The translations under genes were made by a program, and so were the position numbers. Under the pieces are notes generated by a model. The model saw only the letters and a program-made list of their open reading frames with translations. It was not told where the DNA came from and searched no databases. A stretch of 64,000 nt of DNA, taken from assembly GCA_014874455.1 (NCBI GenBank), contig JADBJL010000094.1, positions 31,334 through 95,333 of the forward strand, given 5' to 3'. This document shows positions 26,201 to 33,526 of the stretch, in pieces (within the stretch, counting starts at the first letter, position 1; each line of letters opens with the position of its first letter). Source of the DNA: Thermomicrobiaceae bacterium. GTDB taxonomy: Bacteria; Chloroflexota; Chloroflexia; Thermomicrobiales; Thermomicrobiaceae.

Positions 26201-27665
26201 GGTCGTTTCCCTTGCCAATGATGGTTTCGGTCTGCACCTCGCCGGTCGGGTGAACCAGCACCAGCCGGTGGATACCCCGGCGGCGAGCGTAGCGCCGGTT
26301 GGCGCCAGCGGAGCGGTTGCGGACATCGAGCTCGACGACCTCTCCGGTCGCGCGCAGCGATTCGGCGACCTCAGCCGCCCGCGCCAGCGCTTCCGGCGCG
26401 ACCGGCGCGACCAGCGTGACTTCAGGCCCAGCCGGTGCCGGTAGCCCCGCGACTTCGGCGATCCGCTCCAGCCCGCAGGAGAAGCCACAGGCCGGCAGCG
26501 GCGCGCGCGCCCCGAGCACCTGCGCCAGGTCGTCGTAGCGCCCGCCGCCGCAGAGCTGGAGCGAGGGCTGGTCGGCGGCATAGACCTCGAAGAGAACGCC
26601 GGTGTAGTAGTGCAGCCCGCGTGCCATCCCCGGGCTCAGCTCGATCCGGTCGCGCTCGATGCCATAGGCGGCCAGCAGGTCGAGCACGCTCTCCAGTTGC
26701 GTCATCGGCGACGGATCCAGCCCGTGCCGCTCGATGAGCGCCCGCAGCGCGGGGATCGCCTCGCCCGGCGGGCCGTGGATGGCGGCCAGGTCGCGGACGA
26801 AGGCGAACGACCGCCGGAGGTCGTCCGCGTCGTGGGAGCGATTGAGCTTGGCGAGGACGCCGCTGACGATCTCCTCGGGCGTACGCGAGCCGCCGGCCAC
26901 CTGCACACCGGTCTCCTGGAGGATCGCCAGCACCCAGCGCTCGAGCTGCGCGCCGGAGACGTCGCGCAGCGACGCACCCAGCTCCTGGTAGAGGGTAGCT
27001 AGCCGCTCGCTGCCAGTGAGGCCGGCCAGCTCTGGCTCCAGCTCCACCGGCTGGCCCTTGCGCAGGCGCTCCATGCTCCAGAGCAGCCAGTCGCGCACCC
27101 GCTGCCGCAGCGGGAGGCGGCTCAGGAAGTCGAGCACGATGCCGACGTGGCCGACCACGATGCGCGGCCGGATCCCGACCGCGTCCAGCACCTCGGCGGC
27201 CAGGTGGATCACCTCGGCATCGCCGGCCGGCCCGGGAGCGCCGAGCAGCTCGCAGCCGACCTCGGTGAACTGCCGGCTGCGGCCGGCCTGCGGCCGCTCG
27301 TAGCGGAAGACGGGCCCGGCGTAGGAGAGGCGCAGCGGCAACGGTTCGGTCTGGAGGGCCTCGACATAATAGCGAAGCACCGAGACAGTGTGCTCCGGGC
27401 GCAGCGCGATCTCGCGGTTCCGATAGGTGACGGCGTACATCTGCGCGATGCGCTCGGCCCCCGACTTGCGCAGGAACAGCTCGGTCGGCTCCAGCACCGG
27501 CGTCTCGATGAGCCGGTAGCCGTGGCGTTCCAGCACGTCGAGGAGGCGGTCGAGCACCTGACGCCGGGCCCGGTACGCCTCCGGGCCGACGTCCTGCATG
27601 CCGCGCAGCCGCTCGAGCGGCGCGGCAGCTTCACGCTGGGAAGAAACGGCGCGCGCCTCGGTCAC
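26193..27665 (-). CDS. hisZ: HisZ-like class II aminoacyl-tRNA synthetase paralogue (ATP phosphoribosyltransferase regulatory subunit or HisS)
   Basis: This 490-residue protein belongs to the histidyl-tRNA synthetase fold. Motif 2 reads YAGPVFRYERPQAGRSRQF, then EVGCELLGAPGPAGDAEVIHLA, then VVGHVGIVLDFL. The His-specific blocks read ARGLHYYTGVLFEVY and LCGGGRYDDLAQVLGA. The 'GHVGI' and 'dAEVIxLa' segments are those of HisZ, whereas true HisS usually has 'iNSLG' and 'RGLDYYT'. An anticodon-binding-like tail is present. An insertion of about 100 residues (about 195-305) makes it longer than either family. The start is GTG 27665, overlapping pheT by GTGA. Position before hisG supports HisZ, but a HisS role cannot be excluded. 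Confidence 0.65.
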   Translation of the reverse strand: MTEARAVSSQREAAAPLERLRGMQDVGPEAYRARRQVLDRLLDVLERHGYRLIETPVLEPTELFLRKSGAERIAQMYAVTYRNREIALRPEHTVSVLRYYVEALQTEPLPLRLSYAGPVFRYERPQAGRSRQFTEVGCELLGAPGPAGDAEVIHLAAEVLDAVGIRPRIVVGHVGIVLDFLSRLPLRQRVRDWLLWSMERLRKGQPVELEPELAGLTGSERLATLYQELGASLRDVSGAQLERWVLAILQETGVQVAGGSRTPEEIVSGVLAKLNRSHDADDLRRSFAFVRDLAAIHGPPGEAIPALRALIERHGLDPSPMTQLESVLDLLAAYGIERDRIELSPGMARGLHYYTGVLFEVYAADQPSLQLCGGGRYDDLAQVLGARAPLPACGFSCGLERIAEVAGLPAPAGPEVTLVAPVAPEALARAAEVAESLRATGEVVELDVRNRSAGANRRYARRRGIHRLVLVHPTGEVQTETIIGKGNDRE

Positions 27666-30115
27666 CGGCGGAGCTCTCCCTTCACCCGCCGCCGGAGGTG
27701 CCCCTCGATCCGCTCGCGCAGGCGCGCCAGCTCCTCGTCGGAGAGCGGGCGGTCGGGCGCTGAGAAGGTCACGCGGAAGGCCAGGCTCTTCTTGCCCGCC
27801 GGGATGGCCGGCCCACGGTAGATATCGAACAGCCGGACGGAGACGGCCAGGGCTCCGGCGCCGGCCATGATCGCGTCGGCGACCGCGGCGGCCGGCGTGG
27901 CCTCGTCCACCACGACCGCGAAGTCCTGGTCGACCGGCTGGTAGCGCGAGACCGGTCGCAGCCGCGGCGGCTCCAGGCCGAGTTCCAGCAGCCGCTGCAG
28001 GTCGATCTCGGCGAAGACGACGCGAATGTCCGGATCGATCTCGAACGCCTCGACGACTTCAGGATGCACCTCGCCGAGGATGCCGACCGGCTGTCCCTTG
28101 ACCAGCACCTCGGCGGCCCGGCCCGGGTGCAGGCTGGGGTGTGCGAGCGGCCGGAAGCGCATGTCGGGCGCGCCGATCCGCGGTAACAGAGCCTCGAGCA
28201 CGCCCTTGAGGTCGAAGTAGTCGACCGGCCGCTCGTCGTGGTAGAGGTCGCGCAGGTGGCGGGCGCCAGCCAGCAGGCAGCCGAGCGTGCGCCGCTCGTC
28301 GGGCAGCTCGTCCAGCCCGCGCGGGAGATAGACCTTGCCGGTCTCGAAGATCGCCACCGCGCGGTTGAACTTCAGGTTCTCCGCCGCGTTGCGGAGCAGC
28401 GACGGCAGCAGCGACGGGCGCATGATGGCCCACTCTGGGCGGATCGGATTGAGGGCGCGCACCAGCTCGCGCTCCGGGCGCGGGTAGAACCCGTAGTGGT
28501 CGGGGAAGGTCGCAGCGCCGGGCAGCAGCGCGCGCAGCGCGGCCTCGTCGACCATCGGGTAGGTGATCACCTCGCTCAGGCCGGCGGCGACCAGCGTGTC
28601 CTGAACCGCCCGCACCAGCCGGAGTTCCGGCGAGATCTCTACCGGCACCGTGCGGCCGAGCGGCAGCATCTCAGGCAGTTCGTGGTAGCCGATGACCCGG
28701 GCCACCTCCTCCACCAGGTCGGCCGCGATGGTGACGTCGCTCCGGTAGGTCGGCACCTGGACGACGATCACCTTCTGGCCGTCTTCCTGGCGCAGCTCTG
28801 GCTGGAACTCGAGCCGGTCGAAGACATCGAGCACCGCCTCGTCGGGGAAGTCGACGCCGAGTAGCCGCGGGATCTCGCTCCGCGGCATGCAGAGCTGGCG
28901 AGGCAGCCGAGGGTTCGGGTAGATGTCGACGACCGCGGTGACGCGACAGCCGGGGATGAGCTGCTGGAAGAGGGCGACGGCCCGGGTGGCGCCCTCCCAG
29001 GCCAAGTTGGGATCCAGGCCGCGCTCGAAGCGCGCCGAGGCCTCGGTGCGCAGCCGCTGCGCCCGTGCCGTGCGGCGGATGCTGCGCATCTCGAAGTTCG
29101 CGGTCTCGAGCAGCACCGTGCGCGTCTCGTCGGTGATCTCGCTCTCCAGACCGCCCATCACCCCGGCGATGCCGACCGGCCGCTCGGCGTCGGCGATCAC
29201 CAGCGTCTCGGGATCCAGCTCGCGGAGCACCCCATCGAGCGTCTCCAGCGTCTCGCCCGGCCGCGCCCGGCGCACGACGATGCGTCCCTCGCGCAGCCGA
29301 TCGCGGTCGAAGGCGTGCTGGGGCTGGCCCCACTCCAGCATGACGTAGTTGGTGATGTCCACCACGTTGTTGATCGGACGCATGCCAGCGGCCTGCAGCC
29401 GCTGCTGCATCCACCAGGGCGAAGGGCCGACGGTTACGTCCTCGATCACCACGCCGACGAACCGGTAGCAGAGATCCGGCGCCTCGATCGTCACCAGGCC
29501 CTCCGGCCCGCCGACCGACAGCGGCGCGCGCTCTGGGTAGCGCACGCGCTGCCCGATCAGCGCGCCCAGCTCGCGCGCGACCCCGACGACCGAGAAGGCG
29601 TGCACCAGGTTCGGCGTGATCTCCAGCTCCAGCACCTGGTCGCCGAGGTACTCCCGTAGCGGTATCCCGACCGGCGCGTCGGCCTGCAGCACCATAATCC
29701 CCTCGTGCTCGTCGGAGAGCCCCAGTTCCTTCTCGGAGCAGACCATGCCCTCGGAGCGGACGCCACGGATGGTGCTGGGCTTGAGCGTGATCAGCTTCGG
29801 CTCCACGCTGTGGCCGTCGTAGAGCGTCGCGCCTGGCAGGGCGAGCGCCACCTTCTGGCCCGGCGCGATGTTGGGCGCCCCGGTGACCACGGTCAGCCGG
29901 TGCGCGCCAGCGTCCACCGTCGCCAGCACCAGCCGGTCGGCGTTCGGGTGCGGCTCGACGCGCTCGACGACGCCGACATAGATGTTGTCCCAGGTCGAGC
30001 CGATCTCGGTGATCGCCTCGACTTCCAGGCCCGCCAGAGTCAGCCGCTCAGCGATCTCGCGGGCGCTCAGCTCGGTGGGAACCAGCTCCTTGAGCCACCT
30101 GACCGGTACCTTCAT
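27662..30115 (-). CDS. pheT: Phenylalanyl-tRNA synthetase beta subunit
   Basis: This is the large subunit of the (alpha-beta)2 enzyme that charges tRNA-Phe. The 817-residue protein has the N-terminal EMAP/OB tRNA-binding domain (about 40-150; WDNIYVGVVERVEPHPNADRL). The B3/4 editing domain follows, then the B5 domain (IPRLLGVDFPDEAVLDVFDRLEF). The catalytic-like core (GLSEVITYPMV, NPIRPEWAIMRPSLLPSLL) and the C-terminal ferredoxin-fold anticodon-binding domain complete it (VSRYQPVDQDFAVVVDEATP, LAFRVTFSAPDRPLSDEE). ATG 30115 starts the canonical MKVPVRWLKELV. An 88-base gap separates it from pheS, and its stop overlaps hisZ by four bases. Confidence 0.97.
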   Translation of the reverse strand: MKVPVRWLKELVPTELSAREIAERLTLAGLEVEAITEIGSTWDNIYVGVVERVEPHPNADRLVLATVDAGAHRLTVVTGAPNIAPGQKVALALPGATLYDGHSVEPKLITLKPSTIRGVRSEGMVCSEKELGLSDEHEGIMVLQADAPVGIPLREYLGDQVLELEITPNLVHAFSVVGVARELGALIGQRVRYPERAPLSVGGPEGLVTIEAPDLCYRFVGVVIEDVTVGPSPWWMQQRLQAAGMRPINNVVDITNYVMLEWGQPQHAFDRDRLREGRIVVRRARPGETLETLDGVLRELDPETLVIADAERPVGIAGVMGGLESEITDETRTVLLETANFEMRSIRRTARAQRLRTEASARFERGLDPNLAWEGATRAVALFQQLIPGCRVTAVVDIYPNPRLPRQLCMPRSEIPRLLGVDFPDEAVLDVFDRLEFQPELRQEDGQKVIVVQVPTYRSDVTIAADLVEEVARVIGYHELPEMLPLGRTVPVEISPELRLVRAVQDTLVAAGLSEVITYPMVDEAALRALLPGAATFPDHYGFYPRPERELVRALNPIRPEWAIMRPSLLPSLLRNAAENLKFNRAVAIFETGKVYLPRGLDELPDERRTLGCLLAGARHLRDLYHDERPVDYFDLKGVLEALLPRIGAPDMRFRPLAHPSLHPGRAAEVLVKGQPVGILGEVHPEVVEAFEIDPDIRVVFAEIDLQRLLELGLEPPRLRPVSRYQPVDQDFAVVVDEATPAAAVADAIMAGAGALAVSVRLFDIYRGPAIPAGKKSLAFRVTFSAPDRPLSDEELARLRERIEGHLRRRVKGELRR

Positions 30116-30203
30116 CGTGCGCGTGCTGTCCTCTCACGAACTGCTCGGTGTCCTGTGTCGATCTCCGGGGAACTCCCTTGTCCCCCTGCCCTTCAGGTAA
30201 CCC

Positions 30204-31247
30204 TCAGGGGAGCGCTCGGTTGAACTGGGCCAGGAAGCGGAGGTCGCCCTGGTAGAACAGCCGGATGTCGGGCACGCCGTACTTCAGCATTACCAGCCGC
30301 TCGACCCCCATACCGAAGGCCCAGCCGGTATAGCGCTCCGGGTCGTAGCCCACGTTGCGCAGCACCTGCGGGTGCACCATGCCGGCCCCCAGGATCTCGA
30401 TCCACCCGGTGCCTTTGCAGACCCGGCAGCCCTCGCCGCGGCAGAACATGCAGTCGATCGCGAAGTCGACGCCCGGCTCGACGAACGGGAAGTAGTCGCA
30501 GCGGAAGCGCACCTTGCGCTCGTGGCCGAAGAGCTGGCGGGCGAACTCGGCGAGCGTGCCCTTGAGGTCGGCCATCGTGATCTGCTCGTCGACCGCCAGG
30601 CCCTCGATCTGGTGGAAGTGCCACTCGTGGGTCGCGTCCACTGCCTCGAAACGGTAGCAGCGGCCGGGCACCACCACGCGCACCGGCGGCTGGCGTCGCT
30701 CCATGGTGCGGATCTGCATGGGCGAGGTGTGCGGGCGCAGCACGATCTCTTTCTGGTCGGAGACGATGAAGATGGTATCCCAGACATCGCGCGCCGGGTG
30801 ATCCTGGGGGATGTTGAGCGCGTCGAAGGCGTAGTAGCCGTATTCGACCTCTGGCCCCTCGACCGTCTGGAAGCCGAGGTGGTTGAAGATGGTCGTCACC
30901 TCGCGGATCATCTGGGTGACCGGGTGCAGCCCGCCCACGTCGGCCGCGCGGCCGGGCAGGGTGATATCGACTGCCTCGGCTGCCAGCCGCTGGCTGAGTT
31001 CACTGCGCTTGACCTCCGCTTCGCGCTGCTCGAACCGGGCCGTGAGCTCCTCTTTAAGGGCGTTGACCGCCTGCCCGTAGGCCGGGCGTTCCTCCGGCGG
31101 CACCTGGCTGATCCGGCGCATGAGCTGCGTCAGCTCGCCGCGCCGCCCGAGATAGCGCCCGTGCCACTCGGCGAGCGCCGCCATCGTGCTGGCCTGCTCG
31201 AGCTCGGCCAGCGCCTGCAGCCTGATCTGCTCGACTGCCCCGCTCAA
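30204..31247 (-). CDS. pheS: Phenylalanyl-tRNA synthetase alpha subunit
   Basis: This is the catalytic subunit of PheRS. The 347-residue protein has the N-terminal coiled-coil arm (QALAELEQASTMAALAEWHGRYLGRRGELTQLMR). The class II core follows: HPVTQMIREVTTIFNHLGF, motif 2 PVRVVVPGRCYRFEAVDATHEWHFHQIEG, motif 3 GWAFGMGVERLVMLKYGVPDIR. There is also a C-x2-C-x4-C-x2-C-like knot (CMFCRGEGCRVC). The TTG at 31247 lies eight bases after a perfect GGAGG and gives the natural N-terminus MSGAVEQIRLQ; upstream in-frame codons overlap leader sequence. It heads pheST-hisZGD and is preceded by a leader peptide and a terminator-like hairpin. Confidence 0.95.
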   Translation of the reverse strand: MSGAVEQIRLQALAELEQASTMAALAEWHGRYLGRRGELTQLMRRISQVPPEERPAYGQAVNALKEELTARFEQREAEVKRSELSQRLAAEAVDITLPGRAADVGGLHPVTQMIREVTTIFNHLGFQTVEGPEVEYGYYAFDALNIPQDHPARDVWDTIFIVSDQKEIVLRPHTSPMQIRTMERRQPPVRVVVPGRCYRFEAVDATHEWHFHQIEGLAVDEQITMADLKGTLAEFARQLFGHERKVRFRCDYFPFVEPGVDFAIDCMFCRGEGCRVCKGTGWIEILGAGMVHPQVLRNVGYDPERYTGWAFGMGVERLVMLKYGVPDIRLFYQGDLRFLAQFNRALP

Positions 31248-31303
31248 GACCGTCACCTCCCTGCCTGTCCCGTCTCGTCCCCGGCTGCGAGCAAACCCAT
31301 CGA

Positions 31304-31338
31304 GCAAACAAACGAGCAGAGGCATGCACCTCTGCTCG
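31304..31338 (-). terminator. Candidate attenuator terminator in the pheS leader
   Basis: On the minus strand a perfect 10-bp stem (CGAGCAGAGG / CCTCTGCTCG; arms 31329-31338 and 31313-31322) with a six-base loop is followed by TTTGTTTG. It lies between a 34-codon leader reading frame and the pheS start 57 bases downstream. Upstream GC-rich segments (CCGGCGTTGCCGG, and GCCGGT with ACCGGC) offer alternative pairings. Confidence 0.65.
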
Positions 31339-31366
31339 CCGACGTCGCCGGTTGAGGGCTACACGC

Positions 31367-31471
31367 TTACCGGGCCAGCACCGCGTGCCCCACCGGCAAC
31401 GCCGGCGGGCTAAAGTGGACGTGGTGGCTGACGCACACCGTGCACTGGTACCGGCCACGTCTCGCGCCCAT
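31367..31471 (-). CDS. Putative His-rich leader peptide of the pheST-hisZGD operon
   Basis: This is a 34-codon reading frame (ATG 31471, TAA ending 31367) between a strong promoter and a terminator-like hairpin. The predicted -10 ends nine bases before the ATG, so the transcript would be essentially leaderless. The peptide begins MGARRGRYQCTVC and contains SHHVHF at residues 15-20 and GH at 28-29. It therefore has four His codons (all CAC, at 16, 17, 19, 29) directly followed by one Phe codon (20). The downstream operon makes histidine and charges tRNA-Phe. That matches the logic of ribosome-mediated attenuation (hisL, pheM in enteric bacteria). Alternatively it is a tiny CxxC zinc-binding protein. 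Confidence 0.55.
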   Translation of the reverse strand: MGARRGRYQCTVCVSHHVHFSPPALPVGHAVLAR

Positions 31472-31480
31472 AACGCTACC

Positions 31481-31510
31481 AGCATAAGCGACGGCGCGAG
31501 ACCATGTCAA
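31481..31510 (-). promoter_or_regulatory. Promoter of the pheST-hisZGD operon
   Basis: On the minus strand a perfect -35 TTGACA (31510-31505) and a -10 TATGCT (31486-31481) are 18 bases apart. Transcription is expected to start at about 31474, only about three bases before the leader ATG. Confidence 0.75.
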
Positions 31511-31549
31511 GCGACAGCAACGGTACGCGTCGTGTGTGCGTCTGTCTAG

Positions 31550-31578
31550 TTGACCGATGACCAGCCCCTCGTTATACT
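31550..31578 (+). promoter_or_regulatory. Promoter of the BMP-type ABC importer operon
   Basis: The -35 TTGACC (31550-31555) and -10 TATACT (31573-31578) are 17 bases apart. The start would be near 31585, leaving a leader of about 450 bases before the lipoprotein gene. The promoter diverges from that of pheS, with about 40 bases between the two -35 elements. I see no recognised riboswitch in the leader. Confidence 0.7.
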
Positions 31579-31782
31579 GCCTGGCGGGCTTCCAGGCGGG
31601 GCCGGTGACCCACGGCAAAGGGTTCGGTCGGGCCAGGGGCCGATCATCTTTTTGAAACTCCTGCCCGGGAACGATAGCTCGGGGCACCGTCGAGAGCCAG
31701 CCGAGTAGACCTGGCGCAGTTCCGTATACTCCTTGCAGCAACACGGGGCTGCCGGTGCCGTTGACCTGTAGACCAAGGAGGC

Positions 31783-31926
31783 GTGGCCACACTCAGCACG
31801 TTCCTACCCGACGACCTGCCTACAGATCGAAAGCGGCTGAGTCGCAGAGATGTGGTGAAGGGAGGTGTCGCTTTCGGGGCAACGCGTGAAAAGGAAGCAG
31901 GCGGCCGAGCGGCCGGTAGCAGGTAG
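31783..31926 (+). pseudogene. Possible truncated Tat-signal N-terminus in the BMP operon leader
   Basis: A 47-codon frame starting at GTG 31783 reads KRLSRRDVVKGGVAFGA after about 17 residues. This is a typical twin-arginine signal start, which then degenerates (TREKEAGG...) and stops at TAG 31924-31926. AAGGAGG lies only one base before the GTG, which is too close for normal initiation. It looks like the beginning of a lost secreted-protein gene inside the leader of the transporter operon. A chance frame is possible. Confidence 0.3.
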
Positions 31927-32032
31927 GCGAGGCTGCCGGCCTGGTGAGTGTGTTCGTTCAGTGGCGAAGCCGCAGCTCCCAACTGAGGCGGAGATGTATG
32001 GGTGACCGTGTTCAGCCTGAGGAGGAGAAACG

Positions 32033-33424
32033 ATGGCAGAGCAGAGACCCCAGTACGACGCATGGCTCGGCCGAACCCTGAGCCGGCGCGCGCTGGTTCG
32101 GTTGCTGGCCGCTGGCGCTGCCACGCCGCTGGTCGGCGGGTTGCTCGCAGGGTGTGCGCGCCAGGAAGCGACGCCCACCCAAGCACCCGCGGCGTCTCCG
32201 GCGCCAGCCGCGACCCCGACGGCGGCGCCAGGGGCCGCGACACCTGCCCCGGGGGCAACGCCGACAGCAGCGGCTACCCCAGCCGCCGAGGAGATCACGC
32301 TCGCCATCTTGCACTTCAGCGTCATCGAAGGGACGACCTGGTCCGGTGCCCACGACCGGGCTGGCAAACGCCTGGCGGAGAAGTACCCGAACGTCAAGTA
32401 CATCTACCGCGAGCAGGTCGGGCCTGACCAGTCGGTACCCTTCGCCGAAGAGATGATCGCGAAAGAGGGCGCGGATATCATCGTCGGCAACGCCGAGTTC
32501 ATCGGCCTGCCACTGCTCGACATCGCCGAAAAGTATCCAGACAAGATCTTCGTCTCGATCGTTGCCAGTGACCTCACGCACACCGAGAACTTCATCCGCG
32601 TCTTCCCGCGGCAGTACCAGGCGCTGTATCTGGAGGGCCTGATCGCCGCCGCGCTGACCAAGACCGGCAACATCGGGATCGTCTCGGCGTTCCCGAATAT
32701 CCAGGTGCTGCGCCGGCAGGCAGGCTTCATCCTCGGTGTCCAGGAAGGCGCGAAGTTGCTCAACAAGGACGTGAACCTCTACATCAAGTACGTGGGTGAC
32801 TGGTATCTCCCGGCCGAGGAGCGGGCGGTCGCCGAGACCCTGGCCAGCCAGTACTCTTGCGATATCCTGACCCAGCAGACCGATTCCGGCTCGACGCTCG
32901 ACGTCTGCAAGGCGAAGGGGATCTGGTTCGTCGGTAAAGACATGGACATCGTCGGCTTCTACAAGTGGGCCGACACCAACACTGTCGCCGTCTCCTTCGA
33001 CACGCGCTGGGAGGTGCTCTACGACCGCATCATCCAGGCGCTGATGAAGGGGGAGAAGCCGGAGCAGGTGCTCTTCCTCGGGCTCGAGTCGACGATGACG
33101 CTGGCCGATGGTACCGAGGAGTCGACGGTCGACTTGATGAACGATCTGAAGGTTGGTGTCGATGCCATCAGCCCCAAGGCCCGCGAAGAGCTCCCGAAGG
33201 AGATCGTCGACCTCGTGGCCCAGCGGCGCGAGCAGATGAGCAAGGGCCAATGGGATCCGTTCACGGAAAACGCCCTGGTGAGCAACGGCACCGGTCTCGA
33301 GTTGCCCGATACTCCGATCCCCGAGAAAGGCACGACGGTCAAGCCGGCAGGCGAGGCGCCGACCACCGAGTGGTTGCTGACGAAGTTCAACTTCGACCTC
33401 GAGGGCGTCACGATCTTGCCATAG
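32033..33424 (+). CDS. BMP-family substrate-binding lipoprotein (ABC importer)
   Basis: This is the extracytoplasmic binding protein of a Med/BMP-type ABC importer, a family that mainly binds nucleosides. The 463-residue protein has a twin-arginine-type signal (LSRRALVRLLAAGAATP), a lipobox LLAGC with Cys41, and an Ala/Thr/Pro linker. The BMP domain follows: FSVIEGTTWSGAHDRAGKRL, ADIIVGNAEFIGLPLLDIAEKYPDK, RQYQALYLEGLIAAALTKTGNIGIV. The start ATG is preceded by GAGGAGGAG. It is followed by a hairpin, then the ATPase and two permeases in one direction. Substrate is inferred from family only. Confidence 0.9.
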   Translation: MAEQRPQYDAWLGRTLSRRALVRLLAAGAATPLVGGLLAGCARQEATPTQAPAASPAPAATPTAAPGAATPAPGATPTAAATPAAEEITLAILHFSVIEGTTWSGAHDRAGKRLAEKYPNVKYIYREQVGPDQSVPFAEEMIAKEGADIIVGNAEFIGLPLLDIAEKYPDKIFVSIVASDLTHTENFIRVFPRQYQALYLEGLIAAALTKTGNIGIVSAFPNIQVLRRQAGFILGVQEGAKLLNKDVNLYIKYVGDWYLPAEERAVAETLASQYSCDILTQQTDSGSTLDVCKAKGIWFVGKDMDIVGFYKWADTNTVAVSFDTRWEVLYDRIIQALMKGEKPEQVLFLGLESTMTLADGTEESTVDLMNDLKVGVDAISPKAREELPKEIVDLVAQRREQMSKGQWDPFTENALVSNGTGLELPDTPIPEKGTTVKPAGEAPTTEWLLTKFNFDLEGVTILP

Positions 33425-33459
33425 GTCGGAACTGGGCGAGCGAGGGCGAGGGATGGGCA

Positions 33460-33493
33460 GCGGGCAGGTGGTGGAGCTCCACCACCTGCCCGC
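33460..33493. terminator. 34-base perfect palindrome between binding-protein and ATPase genes
   Basis: The sequence from GCGGGCAGGTGGTGG through AGCT to its exact complement forms a perfect 34-base palindrome centred at 33476/33477. It lies 36 bases after the lipoprotein stop and 34 before the ATPase start, without a T-run. It would stabilise the upstream mRNA end or partially terminate transcription, giving excess binding protein over ATPase. Confidence 0.6.
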
Positions 33494-33526
33494 GTTGACA
33501 GGAGCGGGCAGCCGCGAGGAGCGACC

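Noticed and set aside
31340..31420. T-box-like string GGTGGGGCACGCGG in the pheS leader
   Set aside because: It only partly matches the T-box core, the expected UGGU for tRNA-Phe is missing, and the bases are part of the small reading frame. The leader-peptide model explains the region better.
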